The position numbers and the translations under genes were made by a program. Positions 8,639-15,921 of a DNA stretch of 41,225 nucleotides are shown piece by piece (within the stretch, counting starts at the first letter, position 1; the number at the start of each line of letters is the position of its first letter). The notes beneath the pieces were generated by a model. The model searched no databases, was not told where the DNA came from, and was given only the letters and a program-made list of their open reading frames with translations. Origin of the DNA: Patescibacteria group bacterium (GTDB lineage Bacteria > Patescibacteriota > Doudnabacteria > UBA920); the NCBI GenBank assembly GCA_023484515.1, contig JAMDAY010000020.1, positions 1-41,225 of the forward strand, written 5' to 3'.

Positions 8639-8650
8639 TTAAATCAATTT

Positions 8651-8932
8651 ATGGCACATAAAAAGGCTGGAGGTTCTACTAGTTTAGGCCGCGATAGCGT
8701 ATCAAAACGGCTGGGGGTAAAAATATTCGGCAGCCAGGCAGTTAAAAAGGGACAAATTATCGTCCGCCAAAAAGGCGCCAAGTTCCACGCAGGCAAAAAT
8801 GTCAGGACTGGAAACGACTATACCCTTTATTCGTTAATTGACGGCCTGGTTAAATTCCAAAATAAGAAACTTGCCAAATTCCACGGCAACCTGAGAAAAA
8901 CACGCATAGTCAGCGTTGAACCTGCCAGATAA
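8651..8932 (+). CDS. rpmA: 50S ribosomal protein bL27
   Basis: 93 residues, normal length. The N-terminus [16 protein letters not shown] reaches towards the peptidyl transferase centre in ribosomes; there is no N-terminal pre-sequence of the Firmicutes type. The usual rplU partner is not upstream; a methyltransferase gene takes that place. Ends 18 bp before a strong bidirectional terminator. Confidence 0.95.
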   Translation: MAHKKAGGSTSLGRDSVSKRLGVKIFGSQAVKKGQIIVRQKGAKFHAGKNVRTGNDYTLYSLIDGLVKFQNKKLAKFHGNLRKTRIVSVEPAR

Positions 8933-8950
8933 CTCCTCCCTTATATTTAT

Positions 8951-8977
8951 AAATATCCCGCATTTGCGGGATATTTT
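8951..8977. terminator. bidirectional terminator shared by rpmA and a convergent small gene
   Basis: Perfect 12-bp stem AAATATCCCGCA (8951-8962) / TGCGGGATATTT (8965-8976) with a tiny loop and A/T-runs on both sides. It closes rpmA and overlaps the stop codon of the minus-strand 42-residue gene. Confidence 0.8.
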
Positions 8978-9104
8978 ATTTGTTATTGGCAATGGCCACG
9001 TTTTGATTCTGCGGCAAAAACCTGGTCCCTTCCAAGGCTGGTATATTAAAAAATACAAAAGCCGCCAAAATAAAAATTAAAGCCAAAAACGAAATTTTAA
9101 ACAT
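8976..9104 (-). CDS. small single-TM membrane protein (42 residues)
   Basis: Begins MFKISFLALIFILAAFVFF, a single TM helix, then a polar exported-type tail ending IANNK. A good ribosome-binding sequence (AGAGGAAAC) precedes the ATG at a proper distance. The gene is convergent with rpmA and its stop overlaps the shared terminator stem. No family recognised. Confidence 0.55.
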   Translation of the reverse strand: MFKISFLALIFILAAFVFFNIPALEGTRFLPQNQNVAIANNK

Positions 9105-9194
9105 ATTTGTTTCCTCTGCCTAATTGCTGTATAGCGTATGACGAAAAAAAACCCGATCTCTGACGCTAAAGCTAATAGCACCGAAGTCTTGCCT

Positions 9195-9265
9195 GAAGGT
9201 CCATAAGCAAAGCGGAGAAATTTTTTGGCCCAAATGGCCGAAATTTTGCAATTGCAGCCCAAATG
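9195..9265 (-). repeat. partial copy of the GCTGCAATT...TTTCGGC dispersed repeat
   Basis: Read on the minus strand this stretch contains GGCTGCAATTGCAAAATTTC followed by GGCC-ATTTGGGCC, resembling GGCTGCAATTTCAGAATTTC at 24131-24150 and GCAATTGCAGAATTCCGG at 25229-25246. It looks like a decayed copy of the element intact at 24117-24221. The rest of the 9105-9309 gap shows nothing else I can name. Confidence 0.4.
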
Positions 9266-9309
9266 AAGTTTTTAGACAGCCTCATTAGAACCTTATTTCC
9301 TAAAGTGTT

Positions 9310-9609
9310 TTACATAACCATATTGGCATTTTCTTCCAAGGCCTGGCTTATGTCGGAAGGGTTGTTATAAATGGTATCGGGCAACTGGTCAAGCATGTCT
9401 AAAATTTCCGGTTGGGCCTGCTGGTCAACGGCAAAATCCAAAATATCTTCCTTGGAGGCGGGGTAAGCCAAGGCTTCCAAAAACCCAGCCAGGTTAAAAG
9501 CTTCTGACTCCCCTTTTCCAACCTGGGTCCTTTGGTTAGGCAGGTTATCCCTTCGGGATATATCGGGGGGAATATTGTTTTCATTTTCCAGCGGATTAAA
9601 ATTGGACAT
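9310..9609 (-). CDS. DUF2795-like small protein
   Basis: 99 residues from the ATG at 9609 (MSNFNPLENENN). The C-terminal half, FLEALAYPASKEDILDFAVD through LPDTIYNNPSDISQAL, has the DUF2795 pattern of an LP-x-YxxPxDI helix-turn fold. Function unknown; such proteins are common and short. Other in-frame starts exist at 9621 and 9738, but the extra N-terminal sequence does not look conserved and none has a good Shine-Dalgarno sequence. Confidence 0.6.
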   Translation of the reverse strand: MSNFNPLENENNIPPDISRRDNLPNQRTQVGKGESEAFNLAGFLEALAYPASKEDILDFAVDQQAQPEILDMLDQLPDTIYNNPSDISQALEENANMVM

Positions 9610-9799
9610 ATTTGTAATCATCTTACTGCCGTTTAACCTTGACGGCATTTTAGCGGTAAACTTAAAAAACCTTAACATTTGCAAACAAGCGGCTAATAAT
9701 ATTTTTGCGCTTGGGTCAAACGAATTTAATATATGCATTCGGCCAAACCGTCGCTTAAAACGGAAGCCTTTTAATTAAATTTTAGGTATGGGAGAAAAT

Positions 9800-9982
9800 A
9801 TGATCCATAAGAGATATTTATTCGTTTACGGCAACCCCTTAAAACTTTCCGCCGATATTAGCAATGAAAGGAAAGAAAAAGAATCATTCGGCATAAAGGG
9901 AGAAGATGAGCAGTGGGAAGCCTTTCCCGAAGATATGCCCATTCCCAGGACATGGTGGAGGAAGTGGCTAAAGATTAACTAA
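9800..9982 (+). CDS. small hypothetical protein, Trp-rich C-terminus
   Basis: 60 residues from the ATG at 9800, which has GGGAG five bases upstream; the in-frame ATG at 9788 lacks one. The protein is charged, with FPEDMPIPRTWWRKWLKIN at its end, possibly membrane-surface binding. No family recognised. It lies upstream of a hairpin and the next tiny ORF on the same strand. Confidence 0.45.
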   Translation: MIHKRYLFVYGNPLKLSADISNERKEKESFGIKGEDEQWEAFPEDMPIPRTWWRKWLKIN

Positions 9983-9999
9983 GCGGTTGCGCTGAAAAT

Positions 10000-10017
10000 G
10001 CCCGGCTCAAGCCGGGC
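10000..10017 (+). promoter_or_regulatory. GC-rich hairpin between two small ORFs
   Basis: GCCCGGC (10000-10006) / GCCGGGC (10011-10017), loop TCAA. There is no T-run, so it is more likely an RNA stability or processing hairpin than a terminator. Confidence 0.4.
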
Positions 10018-10061
10018 TGGGGATTTGGCGTCAAAAGTTTCCAAGCGAAGGAGGTGAAAAA

Positions 10062-10145
10062 ATGACAAAGATTTTAAACTTGGACGAAGGGGAGGGTGCT
10101 TCCAGAAAGGAAGACGAGAAAGAAAGAAACGACCAGAATCAATAG
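10062..10145 (+). CDS. 27-residue peptide with a near-perfect Shine-Dalgarno sequence
   Basis: AAGGAGGTGA (10049-10058) sits just before the ATG, the best ribosome-binding site seen in the window, where most genes have none. The peptide MTKILNLDEGEGASRKEDEK is highly charged, hydrophilic and likely disordered. It is followed by a hairpin. Function unknown; it could be a regulatory peptide or a short cytoplasmic protein. Confidence 0.45.
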   Translation: MTKILNLDEGEGASRKEDEKERNDQNQ

Positions 10146-10160
10146 CAAACGCTCCATTTT

Positions 10161-10188
10161 AAATCCCCGATGTCTTTATCGGGGATTT
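10161..10188. terminator. hairpin between the 27-residue ORF and convergent pyrG
   Basis: 11-bp perfect stem AAATCCCCGAT (10161-10171) / ATCGGGGATTT (10178-10188). T-tracts are short on both sides, so termination strength is uncertain; it would serve both convergent units. Confidence 0.6.
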
Positions 10189-10200
10189 AGAATTGCTACT

Positions 10201-11928
10201 TTATGTTTTTTGCGCCTCCGCTAATTTAACCCGGCTCTGCGGCGCATGCTGTTTGGTTGCCGCTTCCAGCAAGCCGGCAAACAAAGGGTGGGGCGAAAGC
10301 GGGCGGGATTGGAATTCCGGGTGGAATTGGCTGGCCACAAAATACGGATGATCCTTCAATTCAATAATTTCCACCAATTTGGAGTCAGGCGTGGTGCCGG
10401 CTATAACCAGGCCGGCTTTTTGCAGTTGGTCACGGTACTGGTTGTTAAATTCGTAGCGATGGCGGTGGCGTTCGTTAATTTTTGCCAGCCCGGTTTTTTT
10501 AATCAGGCCCGCCTTGAGGTAGGCTTGTTCGGTCTTGGTGCCGCGGGTGATTACGCAGTCCCAGCCGCCCAGCCTCATGGTGGCTCCGTATTCGCGGTTA
10601 AGCAATTTCTTTTCCTGGTCGGGCATTATGTGGATTACCGGATGGGGCGTGTCGTCATCCACTTCGGTGGTATTGGCTAATTTTAAGCCGGCAACGTTGC
10701 GGGCAAACTCAATGGTGGCCATTTGCATGCCATAGCATAACCCCAAATACGGAACCTTGTTTTCGCGCGCATATTGGATGGTCTGGATCATGCCTTCGGT
10801 GCCGCGCGACCCAAAGCCGCCGGGAACCACAATGGCATTGTAACCGGCAAGCATAGCATTGGCGCCTTTATTTTCCACATCTATGCTGGAAATCCAATGC
10901 AAGTTCGCCTTGACCCCGTTGGCCCACGAAGCGTGCTTTATAGCCTCCACGACGGAAATGTAAACGTCGGACAATTTATAAGCGCCGGTTTCGTAATACT
11001 TCCCCACCACGGCAACGTTGACTTCTTTGCGTATCCGGCCAAGTTTGTCCAACAGGTTTTTCCAGTCTTTCATGTCATGCTTGTGCGGCTGCAAACCGAA
11101 TTTCTTTAAAATTTTATCCGCCAGCCCTTGCCTGTCAAACTCCATGGGCACGCGGTAGATGGTATCAAGATTCGGCGCGGAAATAATGCTGTCAGATGAC
11201 ACATTGCAGGTCCAGGCTAAAGTGGATTTGCGGCGGTCGTCCAAGGGCTTTTCCGCGCGGCCAATTATAAAATCCGGCTGGATGCCGCTGCCTACCAGCA
11301 GCCTGACCGAAGTTTGTACCGGCTTGGATTTCATTTCTCCCACATGGGGCGGCGTGGGCAAATAGCCTACGTGAATATGCATTACGTCGCGGTTGTCGCG
11401 GTATTTCATTATCCTGTTGGCTTCTATAAACAGGATATTCTGGTATTCCCCGACCGTCCCGCCGATTTCCGCAATGACAAAATCCGCCTTGCGCTCAATG
11501 GCGGCTTTTTCCAGGCGGGAGATAATTTCTTCCGGCACGTGCAGGGCCACTTCCACGTCTTCGCCGTCATATTCAAAATTCCGCTCTTTCTGGATGATGC
11601 GCTGGTAAATTTGCCCGTTAGTGACGTAATTGGAGCTGGACAGGTCCGTATTCATGAATCTTTCGTAATTGCCCACGTCCTGGTCGGTTTCCACGCCGTC
11701 CTTGGTCACAAATACTTCCCCGTGCTCCTGCGGGCGAATAGTGCCCGCGTCTACGTTCAGGTAAGCGTCCATCTTGACCGGCGCAACCTTGTAGCCGCGG
11801 GATTCCAACAGCAGGGCAATGGCCGAAGCGGTTACCCCCTTGCCCACGGACGAAATAACGCCCCCGGAAATAAAAATAAATTTGGTATTCAGTTTTTTCG
11901 CCTTGCGCGCCTTGACGTGATATGACAT
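10201..11928 (-). CDS. pyrG: CTP synthase
   Basis: Converts UTP to CTP with ATP and glutamine. 575 residues with both domains: the synthetase P-loop SSVGKGVTAS near residue 26, Mg sites in GVETDQDVGNYERF and EIGGTVGE, and a class I glutaminase domain with nucleophile GLCYGMQ and FHPEF. It is divergent: the usual DPYxNVDPGTM is DAYLNVDAGTI, and the helix near the UTP site reads PPHVGEMKSKPVQTSV. A 15-residue basic N-terminal extension precedes the fold. It follows the PsbP-like gene by 29 bp, so they probably share a transcript. Confidence 0.95.
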   Translation of the reverse strand: MSYHVKARKAKKLNTKFIFISGGVISSVGKGVTASAIALLLESRGYKVAPVKMDAYLNVDAGTIRPQEHGEVFVTKDGVETDQDVGNYERFMNTDLSSSNYVTNGQIYQRIIQKERNFEYDGEDVEVALHVPEEIISRLEKAAIERKADFVIAEIGGTVGEYQNILFIEANRIMKYRDNRDVMHIHVGYLPTPPHVGEMKSKPVQTSVRLLVGSGIQPDFIIGRAEKPLDDRRKSTLAWTCNVSSDSIISAPNLDTIYRVPMEFDRQGLADKILKKFGLQPHKHDMKDWKNLLDKLGRIRKEVNVAVVGKYYETGAYKLSDVYISVVEAIKHASWANGVKANLHWISSIDVENKGANAMLAGYNAIVVPGGFGSRGTEGMIQTIQYARENKVPYLGLCYGMQMATIEFARNVAGLKLANTTEVDDDTPHPVIHIMPDQEKKLLNREYGATMRLGGWDCVITRGTKTEQAYLKAGLIKKTGLAKINERHRHRYEFNNQYRDQLQKAGLVIAGTTPDSKLVEIIELKDHPYFVASQFHPEFQSRPLSPHPLFAGLLEAATKQHAPQSRVKLAEAQKT

Positions 11929-11957
11929 AGGTAATTTAATAATTTAAAAATAAAAGA

Positions 11958-13199
11958 TTATCTTGAAAATTCAAAGGTTGAAATAATTAGATTAAAAGTA
12001 TCCACCAAACTTTGAACATGGGAAAGTTGATAATCGGAAACCAAAGAAACAACCATAATTTTATTACCAATAGGTACTATTAAATTCAAATTTGAACCGC
12101 CCTCTCCGTCTAAGTTTTGTTTTAAAGCGGTTTTTCCTCCCATCACCACGCTTTGTTGATCATAACCCACTCCTGGCCAGCTATTTTTTTCAGCCTCCGT
12201 ATTTATCTTAATTGCTTCAGACTGTGATAAAAAATCAGGTGATTGGGTCAGCCAATCTTGGATACTAAGCGATTTTAAATTATCCAATACCATTACTAAA
12301 ATCTTCCCCTGTCCCGGCTCAGACGTCATATTAAAATCATATTGTGGGGTGGTTAAGGTTATTACATTTCCCTCCGGTCTTATCTTCCAATCTCCCGGAT
12401 ATTTAAACTCAAACCCATACTCCTCATTCCGGTAAATTTTCCAATTGTTGGTGTCCAATTCTATAGAAGGGGAAAGCGAAGAAGGGTCGGTAAATTTTAC
12501 GGAAGACAGTATCTGCTCCAGAATTTGCCGGTTTTCCTGGCGGCTAATGGCGCCGGGGATGGCCAGGATTTCTTTTTCCCGCATGTCGGAAAATATGCCG
12601 GAAAGGGCCTGGACCATCATGTTTTCCGCCACCAAAACCCTATTGCCGCTTACGGGAAAGTAATAAACAGTATGCCCACAGCCTTCCACGCCTTCGTAAA
12701 TGGAAAAGCCGGTCAAATTGCCAACTTGATATTTATCTATAAATCCTGGACTAATTTTTAACGTGTCGCCGCTAAAATTTTCCGCCGGCAGATAAGGAGA
12801 CATTTTCCTGGCTGCCTGGGCTGCGGTGCCGTTATAAATTTGGAAAGACGCCTTAAAGTCGGTCAAATTGTCGTAGGTTTGCTCGTCTCCTTTCATATCA
12901 CAGTCGCCGTGGTTCTGGTAAGGGATCTGGTGGCTTAATTCCACCACACCGGACTTTTCAGCCGGTGATAATTTGCTTGGATACTGGAAAGAAAAACCCA
13001 AGTCCTGGTTTTGATAAGTTTTTAAGTCCCCGGCTGAACCGTGGAAGCCGTTTTTTATGGTGCTTAAAATTCCTTCTATGGACACTAATTCCTCCCCTTG
13101 CTTGTAGTCGTCAGCCTGGTAAATAACCAATCCGGCGGCAACCAAAACCGCCGCCCCGACTCCTGCCCACATGTAAAAATGTTTTGTTTTTTGGGTCAT
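11958..13199 (-). CDS. membrane-anchored protein with two PsbP-like domains
   Basis: 413 residues. One TM helix (about 9-28) then an exported part with a duplicated motif: YQNQDLGFSFQYPSKL (63-78) and YRNEEYGFEFKYPGDW (about 256-271). This Y-x-N-xx-GF-x-F-x-YP pattern is the PsbP-like domain often found on CPR surface proteins. Function unknown. Between rplI and pyrG on the same strand. Confidence 0.65.
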   Translation of the reverse strand: MTQKTKHFYMWAGVGAAVLVAAGLVIYQADDYKQGEELVSIEGILSTIKNGFHGSAGDLKTYQNQDLGFSFQYPSKLSPAEKSGVVELSHQIPYQNHGDCDMKGDEQTYDNLTDFKASFQIYNGTAAQAARKMSPYLPAENFSGDTLKISPGFIDKYQVGNLTGFSIYEGVEGCGHTVYYFPVSGNRVLVAENMMVQALSGIFSDMREKEILAIPGAISRQENRQILEQILSSVKFTDPSSLSPSIELDTNNWKIYRNEEYGFEFKYPGDWKIRPEGNVITLTTPQYDFNMTSEPGQGKILVMVLDNLKSLSIQDWLTQSPDFLSQSEAIKINTEAEKNSWPGVGYDQQSVVMGGKTALKQNLDGEGGSNLNLIVPIGNKIMVVSLVSDYQLSHVQSLVDTFNLIISTFEFSR

Positions 13200-13265
13200 G
13201 GTAACCCCGTCCCGATATAAGGATACATCCTGACCTGCGGATTTGCGGATCCGTATATATCCGTT

Positions 13266-13293
13266 GATCCGGACGTATCTGAAAATCCGGATC
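13266..13293 (-). other. GATCCGGA stem-loop and CGGAT-rich spacer between rplI and the PsbP-like gene
   Basis: GATCCGGA (13266-13273) / TCCGGATC (13286-13293), embedded in a stretch with repeated GGAT/ATCC words from 13213 on. Similar ATCCG-rich words flank the inverted-repeat elements near 23465, 30900, 31130 and 40700. No T-run. Confidence 0.4.
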
Positions 13294-13300
13294 GGTTAAT

Positions 13301-13747
13301 TTATAATGCCTCAACGTGCAATTTAATATTTGCTTCCAAGCCGCTGCCTAACTTAACCTTTGCCTGATGTTCGCCCAGGGCGCGGATAGGAACGGGAAGC
13401 GCTATTTGATGCTTTTCCAAATTTGCATTCATCTTATGGTTTATTGTTTGGACGACGTCCTTTTCATGCACGCTCCCGAAAATTTGCCCCTTGTCCCCGA
13501 CTTTCACTTTTAAAGTGAACGTCCGTTTTTCCAGGTCCGATTTTAACAGGCGCAATTTCTCAATTTCCTTTAACCTCTTATTCTCCGCTTCCTTGCTTTC
13601 CTTGGCAATTTTGGCCTGGATGTCTACCGTGGCTGTTTGGACAAAACCCCGGGGTATTAAAAAATTCCTGGCATAGCCTTCGCTGACGTCTTTTATTTCC
13701 CCTCTCCTGCCCTGCCCGGGCGCGTCTTTTAAAAAGATTACTTTCAT
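13301..13747 (-). CDS. rplI: 50S ribosomal protein bL9
   Basis: 148 residues from the ATG at 13747, which gives the conserved [20 protein letters not shown] start; 14 further in-frame codons upstream look like leader. N-domain [17 protein letters not shown] is intact, followed by the long connecting helix and the C-domain. No Shine-Dalgarno sequence; upstream is an A/T-rich duplicated ATACAAAT. Confidence 0.93.
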   Translation of the reverse strand: MKVIFLKDAPGQGRRGEIKDVSEGYARNFLIPRGFVQTATVDIQAKIAKESKEAENKRLKEIEKLRLLKSDLEKRTFTLKVKVGDKGQIFGSVHEKDVVQTINHKMNANLEKHQIALPVPIRALGEHQAKVKLGSGLEANIKLHVEAL

Positions 13748-13888
13748 TTGTATATTTGTTAAAATTTGTATATTAGCGAATGGTAACAAAAAAACTCCCC
13801 TTTTTCCAGAGAGTCCGGCTTTTAAGCCTGTAAGGCTCTTTTTAAGTATATAAAATTTAGCTGATTTGTCAATCGGACTTTCCTTCTG

Positions 13889-14103
13889 CCCCGCCTGCGC
13901 TTTCCACCCCCTCTTGTGTCATTCCGGACAATTTGTAAGATATCAAATTGATCCGGAATCCAGCCTGTGCTAATTTTTAGATCCCGGACAATTTTTACGG
14001 CCAAGGATATGCGTCTACGTAAAAATTTCCGGGATGACAGGAAATTGCTTATAAATAAGGCAAGAGAAAAATAGTGAAAACGCAGGCGGGTCAGGGTTTT
14101 CCT
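13889..14103 (-). repeat. palindromic MITE-like element, copy 1
   Basis: About 215 bp. Outer inverted ends are CCCGCCTGCGCTTTC and CCCGCCTGCGTTTTC; inside are two TGTCATyCCGGA arms (about 13917 and 14039) that bound two hairpins separated by CCAGCCTGTGCTAATTTTTA. A homologous copy in the opposite orientation is at 35431-35613. It fills the gap between ftsX and rplI and carries no credible gene; the 96-codon frame across it is only the translated repeat. Confidence 0.75.
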
Positions 14104-14117
14104 TAGGAGCAAATCAT

Positions 14118-15035
14118 CTAAATTTTAAGATACTTCCTTATGGCCAGCAACGTGGAAAAAACCGCCAAAATTACGGAAACCGCCAGCATCATAAACAGCA
14201 AATACCAAAAGTTGAATACGTTCTGGTTAAATAGAGTGACCTGCGGATTGACGAATAGCGCCACCTTGGGCAAAACTTTGGTGAACACCGGATAAAACAG
14301 CAAGCCGGCAATTATGGTGGAAAAAACGCTGTAGAGCAGGCTTTCGGTCAGGAACGGCCCGCGGATATACCAATTAGTCGCGCCCACCAGCCGCATAATT
14401 TCCACTTCTTCCTTGCGGTTGTAAATGGTCAGGGTAATAGTGTTAAATATCACCAAAATCGCGATCAAGGAAAAAACTATTATCAGCCCGATCCCGAAAG
14501 TCACGATAAATTTTAAAATTTTGCCCAGCCGTTCTATAACGGGCCGGTTGTCTTCAAAATTTACTTTGGAGATATAATCCTGGTATTTCGGGTCCTGGAA
14601 CTGCTGCGCAATTCCCGGATAATCGTCAAGTTGGTAAGCTTTTACGTTAAAGGTTGCGGGCAAGGGGTTTTCTGTCAGCTCGTTCAGGGACTGGGTAATA
14701 AGCGGGTCATTCTTATGGGCTTCCTTGAACTGGTCAAAAGCCTGCTGCGAGGAAGTATAAGAAATTTCTTTTATTTTCGAATTAGAGTCAAAATCTTTTT
14801 TAATGTTCATTATCTGGTCCTCGCCCAGGCCGGTTTTAAAATACACGCTAATGTCCACGGTATTCTTGATGGTGCTAATGGAATAATTGGTTATGGCAAA
14901 CATCAAAAACAGCACGGAAAAGATTACCAAAGTAATGGTCATTACCATGGTGGCCGCGGCCGACAGCCAGGAGTTGCGCCAGAAATTCACAAACCCGGTC
15001 TTAATTATGCGAAATGCCGAAATGGAGTCAAACAT
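14118..15035 (-). CDS. ftsX: cell division ABC permease FtsX
   Basis: 305 residues, typical length. Four TM helices (about 22-47, 180-206, 232-256, 278-298) with the large extracytoplasmic loop between TM1 and TM2, as in FtsX proteins. With FtsE it should couple ATP hydrolysis to activation of a periplasmic or surface murein hydrolase; the coiled-coil M23 protein at 1831-3138 is a candidate partner by inference. Follows ftsE by 87 bp that contain an inverted repeat. Confidence 0.92.
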   Translation of the reverse strand: MFDSISAFRIIKTGFVNFWRNSWLSAAATMVMTITLVIFSVLFLMFAITNYSISTIKNTVDISVYFKTGLGEDQIMNIKKDFDSNSKIKEISYTSSQQAFDQFKEAHKNDPLITQSLNELTENPLPATFNVKAYQLDDYPGIAQQFQDPKYQDYISKVNFEDNRPVIERLGKILKFIVTFGIGLIIVFSLIAILVIFNTITLTIYNRKEEVEIMRLVGATNWYIRGPFLTESLLYSVFSTIIAGLLFYPVFTKVLPKVALFVNPQVTLFNQNVFNFWYLLFMMLAVSVILAVFSTLLAIRKYLKI

Positions 15036-15043
15036 AAATCATA

Positions 15044-15112
15044 ATGAATTAGGAATTAGGAATCAGGAATAATGAATTAGGGATAACTGCAGAACCGTAA
15101 TTCCTAATTCAT
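15044..15112. repeat. 15-bp inverted repeat between ftsE and ftsX
   Basis: ATGAATTAGGAATTA (15044-15058) / TAATTCCTAATTCAT (15098-15112), with extra partial AATTAGG copies between. Could form a hairpin in the ftsEX message. Confidence 0.55.
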
Positions 15113-15122
15113 GCTCCATAAT

Positions 15123-15800
15123 TCAAAGTTTATACTTCCCCTTCTCTTGCTCCATGGTAATTTTGCCGTTTTCTATGGTAATGACGCGCTTTTTTATGCG
15201 GTTGACCAGGTCTGCGGCATGGGTGGCGAGGATTACGGTGGTCCCCAGATGGTTGATCTTCAAGAGCAAGTCCAAGACTTCGTTGGCATTAACCTCGTCC
15301 AAATTCCCGGTCGGCTCGTCCGCCAACAGCAGAACCGGGCGATGGGCCAGGGCGCGGGCAATGGCCACGCGCTGCTTTTCCCCGCCGGACATTTCGTGCG
15401 GAAAATTGTCTTTTTTATGCAAAAGCCCCACCAGTTCCAAAATTTTCGGCACGTCGTCGGTTATTTTGTCCTTGCGGTGTCCGCAGACTTCCATGGCAAA
15501 AGCCACGTTTTCGTAAGCGGTCCGCCTGGGCAGCAGCTTCATATCCTGGAAAATGACGCCAATTTTCCGCCTTAAATAAGGCAGGTCGGACTTGCGGACT
15601 TGGGAAATGTCTATGTCGTCAATTAAAATTTTGCCGCCGTCTATCTGCTCTTCCCCAATAATCAGCTTCATTAAGGTAGATTTTCCGGCGCCGGACAACC
15701 CGACCAGGGAAATAAATTCCCCGTGGTGGATTTCCAAATTTACGTCGTCTAACGCTTTATTTTTGCTGTAATGTTTGGTAACTTTCTCAAATTTGATCAT
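15123..15800 (-). CDS. ftsE: cell division ATP-binding protein FtsE
   Basis: 225 residues. Walker A GLSGAGKST (34-42), Q-loop FQDMKLLP, signature MSGGEKQR (137-144), Walker B LLLADEP (157-163) and a switch His in ATHAADLV. Order prfB-ftsE-ftsX is common in Gram-positive-like and CPR genomes. Its own promoter lies in the 121-bp gap after prfB; the start codon directly follows one arm of a 19-bp inverted repeat and has no Shine-Dalgarno sequence. Confidence 0.95.
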   Translation of the reverse strand: MIKFEKVTKHYSKNKALDDVNLEIHHGEFISLVGLSGAGKSTLMKLIIGEEQIDGGKILIDDIDISQVRKSDLPYLRRKIGVIFQDMKLLPRRTAYENVAFAMEVCGHRKDKITDDVPKILELVGLLHKKDNFPHEMSGGEKQRVAIARALAHRPVLLLADEPTGNLDEVNANEVLDLLLKINHLGTTVILATHAADLVNRIKKRVITIENGKITMEQEKGKYKL

Positions 15801-15802
15801 GT

Positions 15803-15915
15803 TTTTTTCTGGAGATTTTTGCTGCCAAAAGATAAAATGGGTATATTGACATTATAGCAATTTTTTTTACATTATCAAAATTTATAAATTTTTCTTCAAA
15901 AATCTCCAGAAAAAA
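15803..15915. repeat. 19-bp perfect inverted repeat spanning the prfB-ftsE gap
   Basis: TTTTTTCTGGAGATTTTTG (15803-15821) and CAAAAATCTCCAGAAAAAA (15897-15915), 75 bp apart. One arm abuts the ftsE start codon, the other the prfB stop codon, and the ftsE promoter lies between them. Confidence 0.8.
15851..15878 (-). promoter_or_regulatory. ftsEX promoter
   Basis: Minus strand: TTGATA (15878-15873), 16-bp spacer, TATAAT (15856-15851). Leader of about 44 nt. Confidence 0.6.
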
Positions 15916-15921
15916 TTATCC

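Noticed and set aside
13822-14112. 96-codon minus-strand frame between ftsX and rplI
   Set aside because: It translates the palindromic repeat; the same peptide piece ([19 protein letters not shown]) appears in the second copy at 35455-35658.
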